Made by a program: the position numbers and the translations under genes. The notes beneath the pieces were generated by a model. The model ran no database searches and had not been told where the DNA came from. It was given only the letters and a program-made list of their open reading frames with translations. A stretch of 64,000 bases of DNA, from assembly GCF_002286975.1 (NCBI RefSeq), contig NZ_NSKB01000005.1, forward strand, positions 372,001-436,000, given 5' to 3'. The DNA comes from Halomonas salipaludis. Its GTDB lineage: Bacteria; Pseudomonadota; Gammaproteobacteria; Pseudomonadales; Halomonadaceae. Shown piece by piece: positions 18,841 to 28,821 of this stretch; position 1 is the first letter of the stretch, and every line of letters begins with the position of its first letter.

Positions 18841-18860
18841 ATGCTGATAGAGATCAGCAT
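18841..18860. promoter_or_regulatory. Palindromic operator-like site before the AraC regulator gene
   Basis: Perfect inverted repeat ATGCTGAT-agag-ATCAGCAT, ending 29 bp before the regulator start. A TTGACG hexamer (18826-18831) lies just upstream with only a weak -10 (TAGAGA, 18848-18853), which would overlap the palindrome. A regulator binding site overlapping its own promoter is a reasonable reading but is inferred. Confidence 0.5.
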
Positions 18861-18889
18861 GTTGTCACGATGCCAATGATGAGAACGTC

Positions 18890-19753
18890 ATGTCGAGCGC
18901 ACACCGCATCTTGCATGGCGGGTTTGGTCGCATCGCCCTGTTGGACATGGACGAGTCACTGGTGCCCCATGCCCATTCCGAATGCCATGTACTGCTCAAG
19001 GTTTCCGGAGAGGATACCTACTTCTCGGTGCGCGATCGCCGGTTGCCGCTGACCGACAGGACGGCGGTGCTGATTAATGCCTGGGAGCCGCATTTCTACG
19101 ACCATCAGAGCGGTGCCGCCGATACCCTGATCCTGGCGCTCTACATCGAGCCGAGCTGGCTGGCGGCTCTGCAGCGTGGCTTGTCGCTGAGCGGTCGACC
19201 CGACTTCTTCTCCAGCCCCTGCATCGAACTCACATCCCGCATGCGGCATCATGCCGACCTGTTGATCGATGCCATGCTCTCCTTCGGATTGGTGCCTCAG
19301 GATAGGCTGGAAGAGCTGCTGTTTGATTTGTTGATCGGTATCACCGAGAAACATTCCGACTGGCGCCACTTGGCCAAGTTGCGAGTGGGTGTCGCCAGTG
19401 ACTTCTATGATGCCCGCATTCGCCAGGCGAGCCAGTTTATTCTCGACCATCCACAGGGTGAACTGGACATGGAAGGCATCGCGCGGCAGTGCGGCCTGTC
19501 CCGGGCGCACTTCTTTACCCTGTTCAAGAAGAACACCGGCATGACGCCGCAGATGTTTGCCAATATCGGCAAGATGCAGATGGCGTTTCGCTGTTTGTCC
19601 GACAATCGCTCCGGTACTCTGGGTAATCTGTCGGAGTCCCTGGGGTTCTCTGAACAGGGCCACTTCACGCGCTTCTTCCGCCGCCATATCGGTGCCGCGC
19701 CCAGCCAGTACCAGAAGGTGACCGACAGCTATACGGATAGGCTTATTTCGTAA
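18890..19753 (+). CDS. AraC-family transcriptional regulator of the accessory cluster
   Basis: A 287-residue regulator. The N-terminal about 120 residues resemble a cupin-type sensing domain (HAHSECHVLLKVSGEDTYF, LINAWEPHFYDH). The C-terminal about 100 residues hold the two helix-turn-helix units of AraC proteins: MEGIARQCGLSRAHFFTLFK and LGFSEQGHFTRFFRRH-IGAAPSQYQ. It is the last gene of the cluster on the same strand, 125 bp after xdhC, with its own palindrome and possible promoter, so it may be expressed separately and control the upstream operon. The effector is unknown. Confidence 0.9.
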   Translation: MSSAHRILHGGFGRIALLDMDESLVPHAHSECHVLLKVSGEDTYFSVRDRRLPLTDRTAVLINAWEPHFYDHQSGAADTLILALYIEPSWLAALQRGLSLSGRPDFFSSPCIELTSRMRHHADLLIDAMLSFGLVPQDRLEELLFDLLIGITEKHSDWRHLAKLRVGVASDFYDARIRQASQFILDHPQGELDMEGIARQCGLSRAHFFTLFKKNTGMTPQMFANIGKMQMAFRCLSDNRSGTLGNLSESLGFSEQGHFTRFFRRHIGAAPSQYQKVTDSYTDRLIS

Positions 19754-19781
19754 CTGTAACCGGTCACTCCAGTCTGGCCCG

Positions 19782-20501
19782 TTAGCCGAGAGTTACCAGC
19801 TCGATCACGTGCATCCATGTTGGCTCGCCGGCCTGCTCCACCCGAAAGCGCACGTCCACATCTCGTAGCCGTACGCCGTAGATACGCTCGGCGTCGCCCT
19901 TGTCGCGGTGGTAGGCGGGACGAGGGTCCTGGGCCAGCACCTGCTCGATCAGGGCGCGTAGCGAGACGCTGTCGCTGCGCTGCTCGATGGCGTCCACCGC
20001 GTCCTGGCAGAAGCGCACCGCATAGCGTGGTGGGGCGTCCGGGGCGATGCCGGCCTGGGCGTTGGGCAGCGCCTCGGCCCACGGCAGGTAGGGCTTGATA
20101 TCCAGCACCGGGGTACCGTCGACCAGGTCACAGCCGTGCAGCTCGAGGGCCACGCCGTGGCGGGTGTCGATGGCACCGAGGGTGGCCAGCGACAGCCCCA
20201 GGCGATTGGGGCGGTGGGTGCTGCGGGTGGCGAAGACGCCGAGCTTGGCATTGCCGCCCAGCCGCGGCGGGCGCACCAGCGGCGTCCAGCGCTCGGGGCT
20301 GTGGTGGAAGATGAAGGTCAGCCACACATGGCTGCAGGTATCGAGGCCGCGCACCGCCAGCGGGTCGGCGTAGTCGCCGTGCAGGACCAGCCGGGCGCGG
20401 GCGGCGGGGGCCAGCCCCGGCTGGCGGGGCACGCCGAACTTGTCGCGGAAGTCACTTTCGATATGGCCGATGGCCTCGAGGACGAAACTCGCCGGTTCCA
20501 C
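19782..20501 (-). CDS. trmO: tRNA (N6-threonylcarbamoyladenosine37-N6)-methyltransferase TrmO
   Basis: A 239-residue TrmO (TsaA/YaeB, UPF0066) protein that N6-methylates t6A37 in threonine tRNAs using S-adenosylmethionine. Conserved blocks are IGHIESDFRDKFGVPRQPG at the N-terminus, the central FATRSTHRPNRLGLS and the DLVDGTPVLDIKPYLPW segment. Length matches E. coli TrmO (235). Its start is 1 bp after the nadC stop, so it is the second gene of a nadC-trmO operon. It converges on the AraC regulator. Confidence 0.93.
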   Translation of the reverse strand: MEPASFVLEAIGHIESDFRDKFGVPRQPGLAPAARARLVLHGDYADPLAVRGLDTCSHVWLTFIFHHSPERWTPLVRPPRLGGNAKLGVFATRSTHRPNRLGLSLATLGAIDTRHGVALELHGCDLVDGTPVLDIKPYLPWAEALPNAQAGIAPDAPPRYAVRFCQDAVDAIEQRSDSVSLRALIEQVLAQDPRPAYHRDKGDAERIYGVRLRDVDVRFRVEQAGEPTWMHVIELVTLG

Positions 20502-20502
20502 C

Positions 20503-21411
<909 letters not shown>

Positions 21412-21444
21412 TCAGTATAGGCAATTCAGCCATAGGAATCAGCC

Positions 21445-22023
21445 GTGACGCGAGCTGCCGACATTCGCGAGGGCTGGCTCGACGCCGCCCGACGCCTGCC
21501 TTCGCCCAATCGCAATGCACGCCCCACAGGGGAAATCTCGGCGCTGGTGCTGCATTCGATCAGCCTGCCGCCGGGAGAGTTCGGCGGTGGCGATATCGAG
21601 CGGCTGTTCACCAATCGCCTCGATCCCGCGGCACACCCCTATTTTGCCGGTATTGCCGCCCTGCGGGTCTCGGCGCACCTGCTGATTCGCCGCGACGGCG
21701 AGTGTGTGCAGTTCGTGCCCTTCGACGAGCGTGCCTGGCACGCCGGCCGTTCACGCTGGTTCGATCCCCGGCAGCGCTGCGAGCGAGTCGAGCTCAACGA
21801 CTTCAGCATCGGCATCGAGCTCGAGGGCGATGAGGTGTCGGCCTACCGCGAGGCCCAGTATCGCGTGCTGGCGCGGATCGTCACGGCACTCTGCGAGCAC
21901 TATCCGGCGCTGACGCCGGGCCGCATCACTGGCCATGCGCAGATCGCCCCGCTGCGCAAGAGCGACCCGGGGCCGGCCTTCGATTGGGCCTTCATGCGCC
22001 GCTGCCTGCTGGATTGCATGTAG
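21445..22023 (+). CDS. ampD: 1,6-anhydro-N-acetylmuramyl-L-alanine amidase AmpD
   Basis: A cytoplasmic zinc amidase of peptidoglycan recycling that removes the peptide from anhydro-muropeptides and thereby keeps AmpR-controlled beta-lactamase quiet. Zinc ligands are the His in LVLHSISLP, the His in ITGHAQIAPLRKSDPGPAF and the Asp in the same block. FSIGIELEGDE is also typical. Length 192 residues; no signal peptide, as expected for the cytosolic form. The start is GTG at 21445. Divergent from nadC. Confidence 0.94.
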   Translation: MTRAADIREGWLDAARRLPSPNRNARPTGEISALVLHSISLPPGEFGGGDIERLFTNRLDPAAHPYFAGIAALRVSAHLLIRRDGECVQFVPFDERAWHAGRSRWFDPRQRCERVELNDFSIGIELEGDEVSAYREAQYRVLARIVTALCEHYPALTPGRITGHAQIAPLRKSDPGPAFDWAFMRRCLLDCM

Positions 22024-22190
22024 TAACACTACACGTTGGCACTTTTCGTCTAGGCTTGGGGTAGGGGGCGCAAGGCCTTGTGCTGCGGCGCAATATTTTA
22101 TGTGGAAGCAATTTCCATGACGGTTACAATTGGCAGGAGCCAGGCTTTGCGGTATCTTCATCGGCCTACGACGGGCTTTCTACGCGCCCC

Positions 22191-22244
22191 GCTGTAACCA
22201 AATTACAGCACGATTTTCCGGAGATATGACCCATAGAAGGTCAT
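22191..22244. promoter_or_regulatory. Two inverted repeats in the aceE upstream region
   Basis: The 306-bp gap between ampD and aceE (22024-22329) has two short perfect palindromes: GCTGTAA-ccaaa-TTACAGC (22191-22209) and ATGACC-catagaa-GGTCAT (22226-22244). They could be repressor sites or RNA hairpins. They do not match the E. coli PdhR operator, and no pdhR gene is adjacent. The rest of the gap shows only a locally AT-rich stretch at about 22090-22135 that could carry a promoter. Confidence 0.4.
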
Positions 22245-22329
22245 GCCCGCACTGAAGAGCGCCACATGCCCCTCCACATCACTGCGGTGAGGGCAGACCG
22301 ACACAATATCTTCATTCGGAGAGACGTCT

Positions 22330-25002
22330 ATGAGTCTGGAGGCAAGAGAAGATCTCGATCCGGTCGAAACCACGGAATGGATGGAATCCCTGGAATCGGT
22401 CCTGGATCGCGAGGGCGAAGATCGCGCCCAATACCTGTTGAGCCGTCTGGCCGACCGCCTGCGTCGTGACGGCATGCAGGTGCCCTTCTCGGTGACGACC
22501 CCTCATCGCAACAGCATCCCGGTGCATCGAGAAGCGCGCATGCCCGGCGACCTGTTCATGGAGCGCAAGATCCGCTCGCTGATTCGCTATAACGCCATCG
22601 CCCAGGTGATCCGCAACAACAGCGCCAACCCGGGGCTGGGTGGCCACATCGCCAGCTTCATGTCGGCGGCGACGCTGTATGACGTGGGCTTCAACCACTT
22701 CTTCCGCGCACCCAACGGCGACTTCGAGGGCGATCTGGTCTACATCCAGGGCCACGTGGCGCCGGGCATCTACGCGCGTGCCTTCCTCGAGGGGCGCCTC
22801 ACCCAGGACCAGATGGACAAGTTCCGGCAGGAAGTCGACGGTGACGGCCTGTCGTCCTACCCGCACCCGTGGCTGATGCCGGACTTCTGGCAGTTCCCCA
22901 CCGTGTCGATGGGGCTGGGGCCGATCCAAGCGATCTATCAGGCCCACGTCATGAAGTATCTGCACTCCCGCGAAATGAAGGACATGCACGATCGCAAGAT
23001 CTGGTGCTTCATGGGCGACGGCGAGTGCGACGAACCGGAATCGCTGGGTGCCATTCACCTGGCCAGCCGTGAGCGGCTCGACAACCTGATCTTCGTCATC
23101 AACTGCAACCTGCAGCGTCTCGACGGCCCGGTGCGCGGTAACTCGCGGATCATGGACGAGCTCGAGGGCGTCTTCCGCGGTGCCGGCTGGAACGTGCAGA
23201 AGGTGGTCTGGGGCCGCTTCTGGGATCCGCTGTTCGAGCAGGACAAGAAGGGCGTGCTGCAGAAGCGCATGGACGAGGCGGTCGACGGCGACTACCAGAA
23301 CTACAAGGCCAACGGCGGCGCCTATACCCGCGAGCACTTCTTCGGCAAGTACCCGGAGACCGCCGAGCTGGTCAAGGACATGTCCGACGAGGACATCTGG
23401 AAACTCAACCGCGGCGGCCACGACCCCTACAAGGTCTATGCCGCCTATCACGCGGCAGTCAATAACTCCAACGGCCGTCCCACCGTGATCCTGGCGCACA
23501 CCGTCAAGGGCTATGGCATGGGCGGTGGCGACGGCGAGGCCGCCAACGAGGCGCACCAGCTCAAGAGCATGGAATACGAGGCGCTCAAGCGCTTCCGTGA
23601 CCGCTTCGGCATTCCGCTCTCCGACGAGCAGCTCAAGGAGATGCCGTACTACAAGCCCGACGACGACTCGCCGGAAATGAAGTACATGCACCTGCAGCGC
23701 GAGCGCCTGGGTGGCTACCTGCCGCAGCGCCGCAACGACTTCGAGGCGCTCGAGATCCCGGCGCTGGAGGACAAGACCTTCGCCTCCCAGCTGGGCGGCT
23801 CCAAAGGTCGCGAAGTCTCCACCACCATGGCTTTCGTGCGCGTGCTCAACGGCCTGGTCAAGGACAAGAAGATCGGCAAGCAGGTAGTGCCGATCATCCC
23901 CGACGAGGCGCGTACCTTCGGCATGGAGGGCATGTTCCGCCAGCTGGGTATCTACACCTCCGAAGGCCAGAAGTACGAGCCGGTGGACAAAGGCCAGATC
24001 ATGTTCTATCGCGAGGATCAGAAGGGCCAGATTCTCGAGGAGGGCATCACCGAGGCTGGCGCTATGTCGGCGTGGATCGCCGCCGCCACCTCGTACAGCA
24101 ACAACAACCTGACGCTGCTGCCGTTCTACGTCTACTACTCGATGTTCGGCTTCCAACGCATCGGTGACCTGGCCTGGGCGGCCGGCGACCTGCAGGCGCG
24201 CGGCTTCCTGGTCGGCGGCACCGCCGGCCGCACCACCCTCAACGGCGAGGGGCTGCAGCACCAGGACGGCCATGGCCATATCCTGGCCTCGACCATCCCC
24301 AACTGCCGCAGCTACGACCCGACCTATGCCCACGAAGTGGCGGTGATCGTCCATGACGGCCTGAAGCGCATGTTCGTCGACAAGGAGAACTGCTTCTACT
24401 ACCTGGCGGTGATGAACGAGAACTACGAGCATCCCGAGCTCGAGACGGTGCCCAGCGAAGACATCATCAAGGGCATGTACCTGCTGCGCGAGACCCAGGG
24501 CAAGAAGGGCCACGTCCAACTGCTGGGCTCAGGCACCATCCTGCGCGAGGTCGAAGCCGCCGCCGAGATGCTCAAGGAGGAGTGGGACATCGGTGCGGAT
24601 ATCTGGAGCGTGACCAGCTTCAACGAGCTGCGTCGTGAAGCCCTCGAGGTGGATCGCCAGGCCTTCCTCAACCCCGAGGACGAGCCGGGCAAGCCCCACG
24701 TCACCACCTGCCTGGAAGGGCGCAAGGGCCCGGCCATCGCCTCCACCGATTACATGAAGCTGTTCGCCGACCAGGTCCGCGCCTGGGTGCCGACCGACTA
24801 CCATGTACTGGGTACCGATGGCTTCGGGCGTTCCGACACCCGTGAGAAGCTGCGTCACTTCTTCGAGGTCGATCGCAAGTTCGTTACCGTGGCTGCGCTC
24901 AAGGCGTTGGCCGACCGCGGCGAGCTGGACCGCAAGGTGGTCAGCGAGGCGATCAAGAAGTACGGCATCGATCCCAAGAAGCCTAACCCGCTGATGGTGT
25001 GA
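22330..25002 (+). CDS. aceE: Pyruvate dehydrogenase E1 component, homodimeric type
   Basis: The thiamine diphosphate-dependent decarboxylase of the pyruvate dehydrogenase complex, 890 residues against 887 in E. coli. The ThDP motif is GDGECDEPESLGAIHLASR ending at LIFVINCNLQ (about residues 230-262). Other conserved blocks are NPGLGGHIASFMSAATLYDVG, GYGMGGGDGEAANEAHQ, EGITEAGAMSAWIAAATSYS and GLQHQDGHGH. The start at 22330 follows CGGAGAG. aceF begins 83 bp downstream. The lipoamide dehydrogenase gene that often completes this operon is absent, since adk follows aceF. Confidence 0.97.
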   Translation: MSLEAREDLDPVETTEWMESLESVLDREGEDRAQYLLSRLADRLRRDGMQVPFSVTTPHRNSIPVHREARMPGDLFMERKIRSLIRYNAIAQVIRNNSANPGLGGHIASFMSAATLYDVGFNHFFRAPNGDFEGDLVYIQGHVAPGIYARAFLEGRLTQDQMDKFRQEVDGDGLSSYPHPWLMPDFWQFPTVSMGLGPIQAIYQAHVMKYLHSREMKDMHDRKIWCFMGDGECDEPESLGAIHLASRERLDNLIFVINCNLQRLDGPVRGNSRIMDELEGVFRGAGWNVQKVVWGRFWDPLFEQDKKGVLQKRMDEAVDGDYQNYKANGGAYTREHFFGKYPETAELVKDMSDEDIWKLNRGGHDPYKVYAAYHAAVNNSNGRPTVILAHTVKGYGMGGGDGEAANEAHQLKSMEYEALKRFRDRFGIPLSDEQLKEMPYYKPDDDSPEMKYMHLQRERLGGYLPQRRNDFEALEIPALEDKTFASQLGGSKGREVSTTMAFVRVLNGLVKDKKIGKQVVPIIPDEARTFGMEGMFRQLGIYTSEGQKYEPVDKGQIMFYREDQKGQILEEGITEAGAMSAWIAAATSYSNNNLTLLPFYVYYSMFGFQRIGDLAWAAGDLQARGFLVGGTAGRTTLNGEGLQHQDGHGHILASTIPNCRSYDPTYAHEVAVIVHDGLKRMFVDKENCFYYLAVMNENYEHPELETVPSEDIIKGMYLLRETQGKKGHVQLLGSGTILREVEAAAEMLKEEWDIGADIWSVTSFNELRREALEVDRQAFLNPEDEPGKPHVTTCLEGRKGPAIASTDYMKLFADQVRAWVPTDYHVLGTDGFGRSDTREKLRHFFEVDRKFVTVAALKALADRGELDRKVVSEAIKKYGIDPKKPNPLMV

Positions 25003-25084
25003 GCCGTTGACCCGCTGATCTGGAACCGGCGGCGTGCCGCGATAGGCCCGTCGGTTCCGAGCACGATTTGGAAGGAGCGCGACC

Positions 25085-27091
25085 TTGAGTAGCGAAATCA
25101 TCAAAGTCCCCGACATCGGCGGTAGCACCGATGTCGAAATCATCGAGATCGCGGTGTCCGCAGGCGACGTCATCGAGGCCGAAGACACCCTGATCACCCT
25201 GGAGTCCGACAAGGCCAGCATGGACGTGCCATCGCCCAAGGGCGGCAAGGTACTGAAAGTGCTGGTCAAGGAGGGCGATACGGTCTCCGAAGGCGACGAC
25301 ATCGTCGAGCTGGAAGCCGAGGGCAGCGGCGACAGTGATGCCGGCAGCGCCGATCAGGGCGCGAGCAAGGCGTCCAGCGGCGAGCAGGCGGCGGCCGAAC
25401 CGGCGCCCGCCGAGGACAAGCCGGCAGCCAAGTCCGGCGCTGGCGGCAAGCAGACCGTCGAGATCAAGGTGCCCGACCTGGGCGGCTCCAGCGATGTCGA
25501 GATCATCGAGGTGGCCGTTTCGGAAGGCGACGAGGTTGCCGAAGAGGACACCCTGATCACCCTGGAGTCCGACAAGGCCTCCATGGATGTGCCCAGCCCG
25601 CATACCGGCAAGCTGGTCTCGCTCAGCGTCAAGGAGGGCGATACGGTCTCCGAAGGCGACGTGATCGGCAGCATGGAAGTTAGCGGCGAGGGCGGCGATG
25701 AGGCCGAGGAGCCGGCTGCCGCCGAGCCCCAGCAACAGGCCGCTGAGCCCGAACCGCAGCAGGCAGAGGCCGCATCCGGCGAGCCGGAGCGCAAGGAGAT
25801 CCGCGTGCCGGATCTGTCCGGCTCCTCTGATGTGCCGATCATCGAGATCGCTGCCAGTGCCGGTGACGAGGTCGACGAGGAAGACCCGCTGATCACGCTG
25901 GAGTCCGACAAGGCCTCGATGGACGTGCCGAGCCCCTACAAGGGCAAGCTGCTGGAGCTTACCGTCAAGGAGGGCGATACGGTCTCCGAGGGCGATCTGA
26001 TCGGCTATATCGAGGTGGCGGGCAGCAAGCCGGCAGCCAAGGCCGAGCCGAGCGCGGCGAAGGCTGAATCACCCAAGGCCGAGGCGCCCAAGGCCAGCAA
26101 ACCGGCGCCGGCAGCGGCCGGCACGCCGAGCCCCGAGGCCCAGATGGCGGCCCACAAGCCGCGCGACGGCAAGCTGGTCCACGCCGGCCCGGCGGTACGC
26201 ATGCTGGCCCGCGAACTGGGCGTCGACCTGGGGCTGGTCAAGCCCAGCGGCCCCAAGGAGCGGGTGCTCAAGGAGGATGTCCAGGCCTACGTCAAGCAGG
26301 TCATGGCCGGCAAGGCCGAGACGCCGGCAGCGGCGGCTCCCGCCGCGGCTGGCAGCGGCATTCCGCCGATCCCCGACCAGGACTTCAGCCAGTTCGGCGA
26401 GATCGAAGAGAAGCCGATGGGCCGCCTGATGAAGATGGGCGCCACCAATCTGCACCGCAGCTGGGTCAACCTGCCCCACGTCACCCAGTTCGATGAAGCC
26501 GACATCAGCGAGCTGGAGGCCTTCCGCAAGTCGATGAAGGCCGAGGCCGAGGCCCAGGGCGCCAAGCTCACGCCGCTGCCGTTCCTGATCAAGGCGTGCG
26601 CCTTCGCCCTGCGTCAGTACCCGCAGTTCAACGTCAGCCTCAAGGCCGACGGCGAGACCCTGGTGTGGAAGAAGTACGTCCACATCGGCCTGGCGGTGGA
26701 CACCCCGGATGGTTTGATGGTGCCGGTGATCCGCAACGCCGACCAGAAGTCGCTGATCGAGCTGGCCAAGGAGAGCGTCGAGCTGGCCAAGAAGGCGCAG
26801 ACCAAGAAGCTCAAGCGTGAGGAGATGACCGGTGGCTGCTTCACCATCTCCAGCCTGGGGTCGATTGGTGGCACCGCCTTCACGCCCATCGTCAACGCCC
26901 CGGAGGTCGCCATCCTGGGGGTCTCCAAGGCGCAGATGAAGCCGGTATGGGATGGCGCGGCCTTCCAGCCGCGGCTGATGATGCCGCTGTGCCTGTCCTA
27001 CGACCACCGTGCGGTCAACGGTGCCGATGCGGCACGCTTCACGGCGCTGCTGGGACAGCTGCTGAGCGATATCCGCCGCCTGCTGATGTAA
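25085..27091 (+). CDS. aceF: Dihydrolipoamide acetyltransferase (pyruvate dehydrogenase E2), three lipoyl domains
   Basis: Core subunit of the pyruvate dehydrogenase complex, 668 residues. Three lipoyl domains each carry the ITLESDKASMDVPSP motif, with lipoylated lysines at about K43, K164 and K276, joined by Ala/Pro/Glu-rich linkers. An E1/E3-binding domain follows (VHAGPAVRMLARELGVDL, about 360-400), then the catalytic domain ending in SYDHRAVNGADAARF with the active His about H641. The start is TTG at 25085, supported by an AAGGAG site 9 nt upstream; no ATG lies before the first lipoyl domain. Repetition between the lipoyl domains extends to near-identical DNA stretches. Confidence 0.96.
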   Translation: MSSEIIKVPDIGGSTDVEIIEIAVSAGDVIEAEDTLITLESDKASMDVPSPKGGKVLKVLVKEGDTVSEGDDIVELEAEGSGDSDAGSADQGASKASSGEQAAAEPAPAEDKPAAKSGAGGKQTVEIKVPDLGGSSDVEIIEVAVSEGDEVAEEDTLITLESDKASMDVPSPHTGKLVSLSVKEGDTVSEGDVIGSMEVSGEGGDEAEEPAAAEPQQQAAEPEPQQAEAASGEPERKEIRVPDLSGSSDVPIIEIAASAGDEVDEEDPLITLESDKASMDVPSPYKGKLLELTVKEGDTVSEGDLIGYIEVAGSKPAAKAEPSAAKAESPKAEAPKASKPAPAAAGTPSPEAQMAAHKPRDGKLVHAGPAVRMLARELGVDLGLVKPSGPKERVLKEDVQAYVKQVMAGKAETPAAAAPAAAGSGIPPIPDQDFSQFGEIEEKPMGRLMKMGATNLHRSWVNLPHVTQFDEADISELEAFRKSMKAEAEAQGAKLTPLPFLIKACAFALRQYPQFNVSLKADGETLVWKKYVHIGLAVDTPDGLMVPVIRNADQKSLIELAKESVELAKKAQTKKLKREEMTGGCFTISSLGSIGGTAFTPIVNAPEVAILGVSKAQMKPVWDGAAFQPRLMMPLCLSYDHRAVNGADAARFTALLGQLLSDIRRLLM

Positions 27092-27110
27092 GGCAGCGCG
27101 CGGTAGTCGA

Positions 27111-27136
27111 GACGGCGCCTGCGGGCGCCGTCTTGC
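27111..27136 (+). terminator. Terminator of aceEF
   Basis: Perfect 9-bp stem GACGGCGCC-tgcg-GGCGCCGTC followed by TTGCGT, 19 bp after the aceF stop. The remaining 224 bp to adk are AT-rich (around 27180-27235) and probably hold the adk promoter, but no convincing -35/-10 pair was settled on. Confidence 0.65.
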
Positions 27137-27327
27137 GTATGGGCCACCGCCAAGGCGAGCGTCGGGCGCCAGACCAAAGTGCAACTTGTTGTTCAACCTT
27201 ATGTATTGAAAGCTTTTTTATAAAAAGTGGCAGGAGTCTTCGGCGAATGGCCGGCTTGTCTAGGCGTCTCGCGCGGGGTATTGTCGCGCTAACTGTGCTT
27301 ACCTCTGGTCATGGCCCACATTTATAA

Positions 27328-28017
<690 letters not shown>

Positions 28018-28040
28018 CCCAGCCAGTTGTCGGTAGCTGC

Positions 28041-28065
28041 AACGGCCCGCATTTTGCGGGCCGTT
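28041..28065 (+). terminator. Terminator hairpin after adk
   Basis: Perfect 10-bp stem AACGGCCCGC-atttt-GCGGGCCGTT. The downstream run is only GTT/GGCG, and a TATAAT hexamer (28070-28075) starts 5 bp after the stem, so terminator and next promoter are packed together. Confidence 0.7.
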
Positions 28066-28069
28066 GGCG

Positions 28070-28075
28070 TATAAT
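28070..28075 (+). promoter_or_regulatory. Consensus -10 element likely serving tsaB-rsmJ
   Basis: A perfect TATAAT lies 36 bp before the tsaB start. The -35 region would fall inside the adk terminator hairpin and has no good hexamer, so the promoter call rests on the -10 alone. Confidence 0.4.
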
Positions 28076-28111
28076 CCCGGCGTTCGATTTGCCCACCGAG
28101 AGCGATGCCCC

Positions 28112-28816
28112 ATGCCCACCCTGCTGGCGTTAGACGCCTCTTCGACCGCCTGTTCCGTGGCCCTCTGGCACCAGCCCGCCGGGCGTGATGCCGACGTCGT
28201 GGCGCGCTTCGTCGAGGCGCCCCGTGAACACACCCGACGGCTGATGCCGATGGTCGACGAGGTACTGGCCGAGGCGGGCGTGGCGCTGGCCGACCTCGAC
28301 GCCCTGGCCTACGGCCACGGCCCCGGCTCCTTCACCGGCCTGCGGATCGCCGCGGGCACTGCTCAGGGCCTGGCCTACGGGCTCGGCAAGCCGTTGCTGG
28401 GCGTCTCGACCCTGGCTGCCCTGGCGCTGGCCGGCCATCGTCGCCTGCACCTGCGCTACGTGCTGCCGGCGCTCGATGCGCGCATGGGCGAGATCTACGT
28501 GGGCGCCTACCGCTGCCAGGACGGCGAGCTCACCTCGCTGGCCGCTGAGGCGGTCATGCCCCCCGAGCGGCTGACGTTGCCGCCCGGCCATGAGGAGGCC
28601 GATTGGGTCGGCGTCGGCTCGGGGTGGACGCTGTGGCCGTCGATGAACGCCAACTTGCAGGCCGGCATCAGCCAGCACCTCGATGACTGGCAGCCCGCTG
28701 CCGAGGAGCTGGTGCGGCTGGCCGCCCAGCGCTACGCCGCCGGTGAGCGTACCGCCCCTGCGCAGGCCCAGCCGGTCTACCTGCGCGACCAGGTAGCGTG
28801 GCAGAAGAGCCGTTGA
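28112..28816 (+). CDS. tsaB: tRNA threonylcarbamoyladenosine biosynthesis protein TsaB
   Basis: The 234-residue TsaB (YeaZ) partner of TsaD in t6A37 formation on ANN-decoding tRNAs. It has the ASKHA-type fold start [16 protein letters not shown], the family block [21 protein letters not shown] (about residues 68-88) and [16 protein letters not shown]. The chosen ATG at 28112 begins directly at the conserved N-terminus; the frame stays open upstream to 28064 through the promoter. rsmJ follows after 5 bp. TrmO, which methylates the same t6A37, is encoded 8 kb upstream. Confidence 0.92.
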   Translation: MPTLLALDASSTACSVALWHQPAGRDADVVARFVEAPREHTRRLMPMVDEVLAEAGVALADLDALAYGHGPGSFTGLRIAAGTAQGLAYGLGKPLLGVSTLAALALAGHRRLHLRYVLPALDARMGEIYVGAYRCQDGELTSLAAEAVMPPERLTLPPGHEEADWVGVGSGWTLWPSMNANLQAGISQHLDDWQPAAEELVRLAAQRYAAGERTAPAQAQPVYLRDQVAWQKSR

Positions 28817-28821
28817 AGGCG

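Noticed and set aside
9741-19753. Integrative element or genomic island with mobility genes
   Set aside because: The cluster is accessory in content, but no integrase, transposase, flanking direct repeats or tRNA junction was seen and base composition is not visibly different.
22312-24519. 735-codon open frame antisense to aceE
   Set aside because: High GC content leaves long open antisense frames; its translation is His/Val/Leu-rich without any domain, while the plus strand encodes a full AceE.
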